Below are positions 55,375-64,000 of a DNA stretch of 64,000 nt, piece by piece. Position 1 is the stretch's first letter. Every line of letters starts with the position of its first letter. A model generated the notes under the pieces. That model was not told where the DNA came from. It ran no database searches and worked only from the letters and a program-made list of their open reading frames with translations. The stretch spans positions 8,258,398-8,322,397 of the forward strand of contig OW051469.1 of the NCBI GenBank assembly GCA_932521025.1. Reading direction: 5' to 3'. This DNA comes from Oscheius onirici (Eukaryota > Nematoda > Chromadorea > Rhabditida > Rhabditidae). A program made the position numbers and the translations under genes.

Positions 55375-57731
55375 ATGTCTATTCCTATCGTTCCTTTGGA
55401 ACCTAGTGTTCCTTTAGAAGCAATCGATCTCAACAGTCTCGATCTCAATGAGAAGCAGAAGAAATCACTGGACGATCATCTGGAAGACACTATAGGCAGT
55501 TTCGGAAGGTTCGAGATTTTTTTGTATTATTTTGTTCTAGATTTCAAGCAGTCATCCTCTTCTTTACATGCCTTCCGCTATTTTGTGTGGCTGTCCATGT
55601 TATGAGCTGGACATTTGTCGGCTCGGAACAGATATTTCCAGGGAACACGTCGATATACCATCAGGTAAATCAGGCTGCGATACCTTCACCTCTGTGACGA
55701 GTTTATGGATTTTGTTCTGCTCGTATTTTTCGTATTGTTGCTCGAATGAACCGGCGAGACTGAGAGACTGTAGCAATAATCTTCCAATCTTATTTCAGTG
55801 GGGAATTGAGCCAGAAAACCGACCTCAGCTGAAGGCTACCATCCAATCTTTTTACTTCGCCGGTCAGCTGGTCGGCTCCTACGCAACGGGTATCATTGGA
55901 GATACGTATGTGTTTGTTTCATTTCCTGAGAATCCTGTTTTTAGGTATGGGAGAAAATTTGCAATGTTCATCTGTCTATTTCTACAATCCGTCTGTGGAG
56001 TTCTTCTCTCTATCGTACCAAATTGGTGGAGCTTTGGTATTATGAAGTAGGGAGAATTTCACAGACTCACAATAAAAATCTCTCCAGATTCGGAACAGGA
56101 TTCTCCCACTCAGGTCTTTACAGTATAACCATCCTCTACGGTTTGGAATTGTTGGGGAAACATCATCGCAAGCTGTGTGCCATTATTGTGACGGTCATTT
56201 ACGCCATAGGAATGGTGAGTTTTCATAATTTTTTTGTGTTTAAAAATTTCAGTTCTGTATTCCGATAGCCGCTTACTACATCAAGAACCAGGCCATTTTC
56301 AATGCCGTTTTGTCTGCGCCCTCATTTTTATTTATGCTCTACTGGTGGTACGTTTCACTTTTTTTTTACTCAAGTTCAAAAAGTAACAGGGCTCTGCCAG
56401 AAAGTCCTCGCTGGTTAGTAGCAAAAGGACGACTAGAAGAAGCTGAAAAGATCGTAGTGAAAGCTGCCAAAATGAACGGGAGATCTGTACCGAAGAACTG
56501 GTGACTACCATTATTTTTTGTTTTAAAAAAATTATTTAAAGGTCTGCCGAACTCGACCTATCCGGCCCATCACAATCATCCTCCTCTGCCAGTGTAGCGG
56601 CTCTTTTCCGAACTCCCGAAATGCGAAAGAGGATCCTAGTCTCCTGCTTTGTCTGGTATCACCAAAACTTCATTGAACTTAACAATAAAATTGTAGGCCA
56701 GCCGGTAGCATGCTATATTACGGCTTGACCATGAAGTCAGACCTCAACGGAGGATCATTATATATCAGTTTTGCTCTGAGCTCGCTTATGGAACTTCCTG
56801 GAACAGCTTTCGCCTTTTTTCTGCTAAATATAGCCGGCAGACGGCTCATGTCTTCTAGTGGACTTGCCCTGACCGGACTATTCCTAATGTTGAACTGGGG
56901 TCTAGCTCCCATTGGTAAGTTCAAAGAAAAGCTCTGATATTTGATTTTTTAGCGTCAAAAGACATCCTATTAGCTCTCCTGCTAGCCAGTAAGGTTGTCG
57001 TGACTTGGGTTGACATTGCCGTCTACACTCACTTGCCAGAACTGATGCCAACTCTTCTTCGAAACACAGCCTTAGGATTTTGTAGTGCTGCTGCAAGAAT
57101 CGGTGCAATTGGATCAGCTTTTATTTCTTATTGGCTGGTAGGTTTCTCGTCACGTTCATTCAAGAGGTTATTGGTCAAGATTCTATTTTCCAACCTCTGT
57201 TGATCTTAACCTGTTCAGCGTTCTCAGCCCAGACGGGAAACAGGTAGAAAACAGTCTTATTTAATTTCAGTGAGAGTAACAATCACAAAAAGTGATCAGA
57301 GGTTTATTGAAAAAACGGGAAGAGGTTTTACTTTTCCCGTCTGGGACTTTGCCCAGTGACTAAAATTGCCTAAAAAGGCTCCTGTGAAAGTGATCGCTCT
57401 TTGCCTCGACGTCATGAACGGCAATCTTTAGAGAGCGCGGTATTCCCCCGACGAGACTTATCAGTAAAACGACATTAGACTGTGGACCAGATCTTTGAAA
57501 CGTTGTAGCAAAACAACTTTTAGAAAAAATTGCGTACTTTGAATTCTCATCATCTAAAATCTGGGCCCATATTTCTGATTTCAGGTAGACAGATACGGAA
57601 TGGCTGCTCTGATCTTCCCCTTCAGTATCTGTTCCTTCATCTCTGCCTTATTGATCCAGTTTCTGCTACCGGAAACACTGGGAAAACCACTACCAGAAAC
57701 TGTAGAAGACGTCGAACGGAAGACAAAATAA
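55375..57731 (+). CDS. SLC22-type organic ion transporter (major facilitator superfamily)
   Basis: Eleven exons (55375-55508, 55541-55664, 55799-55905, 55945-56046, 56088-56214, 56253-56347, 56390-56500, 56542-56655, 56697-56914, 56953-57137, 57585-57731) give 487 residues. A cytosolic N-terminus (LNEKQKKSLDDHLEDTIGSF) and a first membrane span precede a lumenal/extracellular loop. GDTYGRKFAMFICLF is the A-motif region, ESPRWLVAKGRLEEAEKIVV the SLC22 signature after span 6, and LPETLGKPLPETVEDVE the C-terminal signature. About 12 hydrophobic segments are seen. SLC22 proteins move organic cations, anions or carnitine across the plasma membrane; the substrate cannot be predicted. The 447-bp last intron contains a small palindromic element. 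Confidence 0.9.
57228..57345. mobile_element. Small palindromic element in the transporter's last intron
   Basis: CCCAGACGGGAAA (57228-57240) and TTTCCCGTCTGGG (57333-57345) are a perfect 13-bp inverted pair enclosing 92 bp; AGGTAGAAAAC / GTTTTACTT extends the arms weakly. Confidence 0.5.
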
Positions 57732-58830
57732 ACAGTTGTTTATGTGACGGAAAAAAAGTGATCTTTGCTCATTGAACCGCGCAGTGTAATCTAGAGACTT
57801 CAGGCAACTACATTTTTTGTTGTCAATTTTGATTTTTCAGCTTGATTATGTTCTGGAAAGTTGTAGAAATTTAATCTGGGCTAAAACTTTGCAAAACATC
57901 GCAAAGTTTAAAAACTGTCTTGGACCACAAAAATGACTTTTCTTCTCGGAACTGTAATCTTCTTTGATCACCAAAAGGACACCAGCTTTTTCTGTTCCCA
58001 GACCTTCTCACAGACGAGCAAACATTCAAAAATATTTTCTCTAATCATTAAACTTGTTCATGTTTGTGTTTGTGTTCTAGTAGCGTAGTTTTTTCCCGCC
58101 ATCCTTGCGACGAAATGTTTTTCTGAATAGCTTCGAAATCGAGTATAAAGCCGCACTATTTTGGCGATAAGACCAGCCCACCCCGGTGTCTCCCGCTCTT
58201 TAAAAATCGCCGTTCTTTCACAGCCAAGTGACGTCTTGAGAGAGCGATCAGTCGTTCTTTGAATCCCACCAAATGAATTTTAAGATATTAAATTCAGTGT
58301 ACTACCTAGGTTCCGCCTCCATGACCCCCGGCAGTCGAAGCTTGGCCTCTAAAGCTGACTGACAGCTGTCATTGCTCTTTAGATGTTTCTTCATAGCTTG
58401 ATCTTTTCTCATTCTTTTAAAGTCTTCCTCTGAGTTCTCTATAGCTTGGATTAAGGCAGTAGGCTCAGTGTTCTTACAATTTATCAATGTTCTTGAGAAC
58501 TGCACAGTAGACCTTTTTAAGCCGTATATCTTGAGATCATTGCTAAACTCAGTGATCACTTCCTCATTGCAAAAAAAAACCGTCGGAACAGCAACTGTCC
58601 CGTCCGAAAATCAGGAGAGTGCTGTCTCTAGTTCAATGAGCTCTCCTCTTGAAACTGAAACTTGAGACAAGTGGTAGCAGTCAGACCTTTTTTGATGCTG
58701 CTTGAAGTCAGTAGAACTATTTCTAGATTGTGATAGCCTTCATGATCTGTTTTTCATCTTTTTACTCCTAAGGTTCGCTAAAGAGCGGAACCGTTCACAG
58801 CTTCCGACCAATAATCACCCAGTTCCAGAG
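57732..58830. other. Intergenic region before the acetyltransferase
   Basis: No gene is firmly supported. GACGTC/GAACGGC/AGAGCG strings at 58192-58256 are the inverted counterpart of 57390-57441 in the transporter intron. A minus-strand frame at 58302-58559 (85 codons, charged, ending at a GTAGTAC donor-like site) could be an exon but matches nothing known to me. Confidence 0.4.
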
Positions 58831-60063
58831 ATGGCCAACATTACCGTGATCGACGATCCCCCGGCCACTGACAAAGTCTGGCAACAATGGAGACAGAACG
58901 TCGAAAAGGAGGGCTGGTACTCGGATGATCATTCTGTCGTCGAAATTACGCCGATGCTAAAAAACACACGGGCTGTTGTAGCTATTGATGAGAGTCAGTT
59001 ATAACTCAATTCTGAAAAAAAGTTCCATTTTAGACGACAACTATCTGGGCTCCGTCGTCTGGTATGAGAATGATGGTCTTGCCTTCATGGGCTTCTACAT
59101 TATGGACGAGAATTCGAGAGGAAAAGGAATTGGATTAAAGATCTGGAAGAGGGCTATGGACAGAATTGCCGAGTCGAATCTGCCTGTCGGGATGAGAGGA
59201 GGCAAGTTTTTGATTTTTAAATCTTTGAATTTTCAAAATCGGTCATTAACACTTTAACGAGGTTAAAATTTTGCGAAATGCTTCCACATTGTACAAATTT
59301 ACCTGTTTAGTAAACTCGATGAAGCAGAAGTACATGGCCAACGGATTCCCGTCCGAATCTGCTGGATGCAGTCAAGTTATTGCTACCTGGCAAGAGATGA
59401 CTGATATTTCGAATTCAAGACCAAACATTCAGGTTAAAACACTCTTTTATCTGCCTTTATCCAAAGTATTTAAGAAAAGAAGGGTCCGTTCACTGAAAGA
59501 GTTGACAGAAGAACAATTCGAACAGTACCTGAACTTTGATAAGGAAGTGACGGGAAGGGACAGAAGCTACGTTCTTCAGGAGGTCTGCAAGCATCCGTCC
59601 ATGTCTGGAAGCGTTCTTTTTGACGAAAATGAGGAGATTGTGGCTACTGGATCATTGACTAGGACCTCGTTGCCGGAGAAGCATATGTTCAAGGTGGGGA
59701 GAGCAACAGAAATACAGAGACATAGAGGGACTGAGAACCTGAAGGACAGAGGGGAAAAACAGATACTGTAACCAACATTTCTTCTTCCAGCTCGGTCCGA
59801 TTTACGCTTCCTCCCTCGAAGACTCTCTCCAGGTCATTGAAATTCTGATGGAGCTGGCCAGAAAGACTGATCCAGAAGCTGTTGTCGTCTTCCATTTGGT
59901 CAACGGATCTCGAGGAGAGAAGGAGCTCCGACCACTGTTGGAAAGCAGAAACATTGTAGTGAAAGAAACTGGAGTTGGTCTGTTCAGCGTCCCTTGGAAG
60001 AATCCAATCGACAACGACAAACTCTATATTGTCAACAATAACCCGTGTCACTTTGATGCCTAA
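58831..60063 (+). CDS. GNAT-type N-acetyltransferase, nematode DUF1248-like
   Basis: Exons 58831-58993, 59034-59201, 59311-59432, 59475-59693 and 59791-60063 give 314 residues. The first half is a GNAT fold: WWQQ-like start (VWQQWRQNVEKEGWYSDDH), GSVVWYENDGLAFMGFYI and the acetyl-CoA loop SRGKGIGLKIWKRAMDRI (R-x-x-G-x-G). The second half (TEEQFEQYLNFDKEVTGRDR ... GLFSVPWKNP) resembles the second GNAT-like half of DUF1248 proteins. Intron 59202-59310 has a GC donor (G|GCAAGT), required to join MRG to VNSMKQKYM. The 42-nt intron 59433-59474 is stop-free and in frame and might be retained. Substrate unknown. Confidence 0.75.
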
Positions 60064-61123
60064 GGTTTAAATGAAAGAAAATTTATTATGATGTTTAGAT
60101 CAAACGTTTTCTCGGTTCTTCATTGTGTTCAAACTATAGTTTTGAATCATCTCAATTTCAAATAGAATACTTTTCGCGCTACCCTTTTCATTTACGTTAG
60201 TCATCTCAGAAATTCCCAACTTTTATTCCTTCCCGCGCTTTCTCTCTCATGGTTTTTTCTTCGAAAACCAGCTCGTCTTCATATGTTTCAATGAAACAGG
60301 CAAATCTAGATAGAAATTTAGCCCTGTAGCAGTCCTTCGATTGTTTAGCAAATGGCGCCAAAGATGTCAGCCTGAAAACCTTTTCCGTCGTCTTTGATGC
60401 TGATCTCACTCTGGACTTGCTCAAAGAACAAAAACCATTCCCTTCTCTGTAGTTCAACCCTCTTTACCCTCCGCCGGCTCTTTCCGTTTTCTAAGCACTC
60501 GAGCAAACAGCCGGTCTAAATTTCAGTTACGGTCATTATTGGTCATACGCAGCGCTCTCATTAAAAGCAAGCCGTTCACAGGGTCACTGCCTCCTGTTTT
60601 CGCGCCCTTTTTCATCTAAACGACCAACAGATGCTGGTCGCGTCCATTTATTTCCTCTTTGACTCTCGTTTTGAATTTAACTGGTACGTAACTAAGCAAA
60701 CAAACAGTCTGTTTTTACTGCTCCTCTTTGTCCACTATACGGTTCTCATTACACCACCTGGAGAGTCCTTGGGGTCATGACCCCATCCAGATGGTCTCTC
60801 TCCCTCTCTCTCGCCCAATCTCTGCAAACCATCCTGTTATTTCCTCTTGGTCTGTTTTTCACGTGGGCTGTTTACTGACCACGTTCGCGGAACATCTTTC
60901 GAAATTTTTTGTGTATTGGGTAGAATGAACATTACGAAATTTAAACCACTGTTGTCGCGTTTTGTTTCTATTTGTGGGGTGTGAAAGCTCGTTTTATTGT
61001 TATTTCGTTATTTCCGTTATGTTATTTCCTTCCATCTGTCTTTCCGCCAAGGCTTAATTTCTTTTCTTGGCCTGCAATTACCCCATCTCTCTTTACCTCA
61101 GCCTAAAGCCACGATTTCAGGAA
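60064..61123. other. Intergenic region before the stomatin gene
   Basis: No coding region is supported. TGGGGTCATGACCCCA at about 60770-60785 is a near-perfect 16-bp palindrome and CTCTCTCCCTCTCTCTCGCCC follows (a pyrimidine tract at about 60795). TTTCAG at 61115-61120 is a likely trans-splice acceptor or intron end for stomatin, so upstream 5' exons are possible. Confidence 0.4.
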
Positions 61124-62323
61124 ATGGCTTCCCCGAACATCCCTCTCCAGCCGCTTGGACCACCTCCGGACATTGAGGCCATAAGTTTCGACAAAGAGCC
61201 TCGTCATCAGAGAAGCTGCATGGAAGCGTTCATCATTGGAATTTCTTACTTTCTCGTCTTTCTTACCTTCCCTCTGACAGCTTGGTTCTGTTTTAAGGTG
61301 AGAGTTTTGAGAACCCGGCAAAGAGACGTTCAGACTGTCCAAGAGTACGAGAGAGCCGTCATCTTCCGTCTCGGTAGACTTCTGCCCGGAGGCGCCAAAG
61401 GTCCCGGAATCTTCTTCATTGTGCCCTGTATTGACGAGTACAGGAAGGTTGACCTCCGTCTGGTCGCCTTCGATGTTCCGCCACAGGAGGTAAATACTGA
61501 ACGGACCATAGACCATGTTTTTTAGATTCTCTCCAAGGATTCGGTCACAGTCAAAGTTGATGCCGTTGTATACTTCAAAATTGAAGATGCTACTCTCTCG
61601 GTGCGTTTTGAACCAACTTTTGTGATCAAACTTTACTTTTTGGTTGTATGTTACTTCTGGAAAGTTGTAGCTTTTGTTCTGGTCTATAACTTTGCAGAAC
61701 ATTGCTTAACTGAAAAATCACTTCTTGAACCTCAAAAACTGATAAAAAATATGGTTCTCTCTTTTCAGATCACCCAAGTGGAGAACGCCCGCAACTCTAC
61801 CCAACTTCTCTCCCAGACCACGCTGAGAAACATTCTCGGAACCAAGACTCTGGCTGAAATGCTGTCTGACCGCGCTGGAATCGCCAAGTTCATGCAAGTC
61901 ACGCTGGACGACGCCACCGAACCGTGGGGAGTCAAGGTGGAACGTGTTGAAGTGAAGGACGTCCGTCTGCCGCCACAGCTTCAAAGAGCCATGGCTGCCG
62001 AGGCTGAGGCTTCCCGTGAAGCCAAAGCCAAGCTCATCGTTGCTGAAGGAGAAGAGAAGGCCTCTTATGCTTTGAAGGCTGCCGCTGATGTCATCAGTCA
62101 GAGTCCTCAAGCTCTCCAGATTCGCTACCTACAGACCTTGACCAATGTTGCTGCCGAGAAGAACTCGACTATCATCTTCCCTCTGGTAAGTAAGAGAGGG
62201 AAAACAAAGAGACAGAGAGACAATGAGATAGAGACACTGGAGTTTAAAAAAAACTTTTAGCCCATGGATCTGCTTGCCGCCTTCATTCCTCGTCAGCCTC
62301 CTGTCCAGCAGGCTTCATCCTAA
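61124..62323 (+). CDS. Stomatin-family membrane protein (SPFH/band 7)
   Basis: Exons 61124-61489, 61526-61600, 61769-62185 and 62261-62323 give 306 residues. A short cytosolic N-terminus leads to one hydrophobic hairpin (FIIGISYFLVFLTFPLTAWF). The SPFH domain follows: QEYERAVIFRLGRLLPGGAK GPG..FIVPCIDEYRKVDLR, SVTVKVDAVVYFKIEDA, ARNSTQLLSQTTLRNILGTK, WGVKVERVEVKDVRLPPQLQ and RAMAAEAEASREAKAKLIVA. It ends LPMDLLAAFIPR. Stomatins form oligomers on the inner membrane face and regulate ion channels (MEC-2, UNC-1 in C. elegans). The hairpin proline and the AEAEA region are conserved. Which worm paralog it corresponds to is not clear. Confidence 0.93.
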
Positions 62324-62428
62324 AAGCCATGACATTCTTGATTTTTACAATTTTTTCCCACTTAATCCTTACTACGTGTATAATGAATATTCTATCGCTA
62401 AACTGTACTCAGCAAAATGACAGTCCTA

Positions 62429-62545
62429 AAGTCTGTTAAAAAAAGAACGCAACCGTAACCCAAAAATCTTTCGCTTCAGGAACCACAAACCCCTCATTTT
62501 CAGGGTACAGCATCAAAAAATTTACAAAATTGGTTTGAATTGGGA
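62429..62545. mobile_element. CTGTTC-family MITE, truncated copy 3
   Basis: AAGTCTGTTAAAAAAAGAAC then AACCGTAACCCAAAAATC and GCTTCAGGAACCACAAACCC match the left arm of the copies at 41251 and 49875. TA precedes it (62427-62428). The right arm is missing. Confidence 0.7.
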
Positions 62546-62558
62546 GCCTCGAAAGAAT

Positions 62559-62733
62559 TTGCAAGATTCTTACTGGAACGTTCCAGTAATTAATCTGTAG
62601 AACTCTTACTGGAATATTCCATTAAGGAATGTGCAAGATTCTTACTGGAACGTTCCAGTAATTAATCTGTAGAACTCTTACTGGAATATTCCATTAAGGA
62701 ATGTGCAAGATTCTTACTGGAACGTTCCAGTAA
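62559..62733. repeat. Tandem array of HSE-like palindromes, 36-bp period
   Basis: TTACTGGAACGTTCCAGTAA, a perfect 20-bp palindrome, stands at 62570, 62642 and 62714. TTACTGGAATATTCCATTAA stands at 62606 and 62678. The five sites alternate at exactly 36-bp spacing, forming a 72-bp repeat. Each core is GAANNTTC, the unit of heat-shock elements. The array lies between stomatin and the aldo-keto reductase. Confidence 0.75.
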
Positions 62734-62752
62734 GGAATCTGTGGAATCTGTA

Positions 62753-62776
62753 GAGGCCATCAAGGCTGGCTATCGT
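62753..62776 (+). pseudogene. Relic of an aldo-keto reductase exon
   Basis: GAGGCCATCAAGGCTGGCTA followed by TCGT matches GAGGCCATCAAAGCTGGCTA followed by CCGG in exon 2 of the reductase (63348), encoding EAIKAGYR. No further exon is found, so it is a fragment of a duplicated gene. TTTTTTTTTGGGGG follows at about 62790. Confidence 0.6.
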
Positions 62777-63160
62777 GTTCACGAAGTGAATTTTTTTTTT
62801 GGGGGTTGTTGCTCTTTTTTCTGAACATGCTTTCCGCTCTGTTCAGAAGGACAGTGTGTTTAGCATTTTTCCCGTTTTCTGTTACCTTTCTCGCTTGGGA
62901 TTCACATCATTTTTCCCCTTTTTCATAATCCGATTTTCCAATCGGCACCCCAATTACGATCTGAACTTTTGATACCATATAAAGCACAGATTTCTCCTAG
63001 TGGTTCTATCTCACGCTAGTGGTCACCATCAGTATTCTTCTTTCAAAACACTAATCAGCAAGTGCTTGTGCTGTCCGCAAGGTGCAAAAGGTCAGAAATT
63101 GTCAGCAAGAATCTGTGCTTTGTACCCGTTCTCGTGCTCGCACAGCGTGTCCTCTGTCGG

Positions 63161-63168
63161 TATAAAAG
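63161..63168 (+). promoter_or_regulatory. TATA box of the aldo-keto reductase
   Basis: TATAAAAG, 48 bp before the start codon at 63209, in a GC-richer context than the flanks. Confidence 0.55.
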
Positions 63169-63208
63169 AGCGACTGTTGGCAGAAAGATCACAGGAACCA
63201 GCGCAGCA

Positions 63209-64000
63209 ATGGCCTCTCCCGTAATCGTCCTCTCCAATGGAGTGAAAATGCCCCAAGTTGGCTTGGGCACCTGGCAGGTACTCTTTTTATAGCTTTCTCT
63301 AGAAAATTGTTTAGTCAAAAGACAATGACGTGAAGATTGCCACCAAGGAGGCCATCAAAGCTGGCTACCGGCTCATTGATACTGCTGAAGCTTACCAAAA
63401 TGAACATGTGATTGGAGAGGCCATCAAGGAATGTATTGAAGAGGGGATCATCAAGAGAGAAGATCTTTTTATCACCACGAAGGTGAGTGAACAGAACTGT
63501 TAGACAGAGAGACAGAGCGACAGAAATTCAAAAAAAATTGCCATGTTTTTCAGTACATGCCCTCCCATGACAACGTTCTCGAAGACATGGAATCGGCACT
63601 GAGAGAGTCGATCAAAAAGCTCGGCACAGAATACGTGGATCTGTACCTCATTCACTCGCCGTGTGCTGTCAAAGTGAGTTTTATGAATAATCTTTAAAAA
63701 AGTACGCTTTTCAGCAGGACTGGACTACACCTCAAGATGTTACTGTGGAACAACTATGGACCAGCTTCGAACATCTGTACAACATAAAACTGGCCAGATC
63801 CATTGGTGTCTCCAACTTCAGTGTCGAGCAAATTGAGAGGGTCATGAAGATTGCTAAAGTCCCGATTCATAATCAACAGGTTAAACAGCTTATTTAAAAA
63901 ATAATCCTTCACGATTTAAGATCGAGCTGAGCATCTACTGGCCACAGCATGAACAGCATGAGGTTTGCAAAAAGTACAACATTTCCATAACCTCGTACGG
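63209..64000 (+). CDS. Aldo-keto reductase, 3' end beyond window
   Basis: Exons 63209-63277, 63315-63483, 63554-63673, 63715-63879 and 63921 onward. The start [15 protein letters not shown] is the AKR signature. Catalytic tetrad: Asp in RLIDTAEAY, Tyr in AYQNEHVIG, Lys in LFITTKYMP and His in [19 protein letters not shown] is the second AKR signature, and QQ / IELSIYWPQ begins the NADPH-binding half. AKRs reduce aldehydes and ketones with NADPH in the cytosol. About 199 residues are visible of the usual 310-320. A relic of a second copy lies 450 bp upstream. Confidence 0.93.

Noticed and set aside
58302-58559. Minus-strand 85-codon frame as a gene
   Set aside because: Charged and donor-terminated, but without start context, neighbours or recognisable family; left as a note only.
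60206-60457. Minus-strand 83-codon frame
   Set aside because: No homology, no splice context; within chance for this composition.
62559-62733. 36-bp-spaced palindromes as a CRISPR array
   Set aside because: Nematode DNA, spacers are not unique (72-bp repeat), and no cas genes; better explained as tandem repeat with HSE-like cores.

Overview
The window is nuclear DNA of a rhabditid-type nematode. Genes are compact, introns are mostly 36-45 nt with GT..(T)TTCAG or TTTAG borders, and many start codons sit just behind a TTTCAG that looks like a trans-splice acceptor. The families also fit: DUF316-like trypsins, nematode GSTs, a GH25 lysozyme and a DUF1248-like acetyltransferase. The species cannot be named from the sequence. 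All gene models were read by eye: splice sites were chosen to keep the family reading frame, and for the better models the exon lengths sum to a multiple of three.

Layout. 1-8,190: 3' end of a REEP5/YOP1 gene, a CWC25 splicing factor and propionyl-CoA carboxylase alpha (pcca-1). 8,338-13,890: a tandem array of three secreted DUF316-type serine proteases with a shared promoter block, the third one decayed. 14,015-22,058: two tandem GSTs, a membrane-anchored short-chain dehydrogenase, a UPF0547-like zinc-ribbon protein, a GH25 lysozyme and a broken Gly-Gln-rich secreted peptide gene. 22,370-35,078: a palindromic repeat element, an unrecognised 408-aa protein, TRAP-beta (trap-2), a stand-alone FtsH-ext membrane protein, a LUC7-like splicing factor and an ERMP1/Fxna M28 peptidase. 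36,345-37,027: a third GST.

37,154-54,012 is the most unusual part: seven copies of one protein-kinase family (six on the minus strand, one on the plus). They share a CDFAE motif in place of DFG, an inserted block in the C-lobe and C-terminal tails that are often helical. Copies range from intact to truncated. Small TA-flanked palindromic transposons and two RTE-type LINE fragments are interspersed, and one transposon has landed inside a stop codon.

54,013-64,000: a truncated unknown gene, a small coiled-coil protein gene, an SLC22-type transporter, a GNAT-type acetyltransferase, a stomatin, an array of HSE-like palindromes spaced exactly 36 bp, an aldo-keto reductase exon relic and the 5' part of an aldo-keto reductase gene.

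The core genes (mRNA splicing, ER translocon, propionate metabolism) are housekeeping. The proteases, lysozyme, GSTs, dehydrogenase, reductase and transporter form an environmental or digestive/detoxification set. The kinase block is a rapidly changing lineage-specific expansion. No operon can be claimed from spacing alone.
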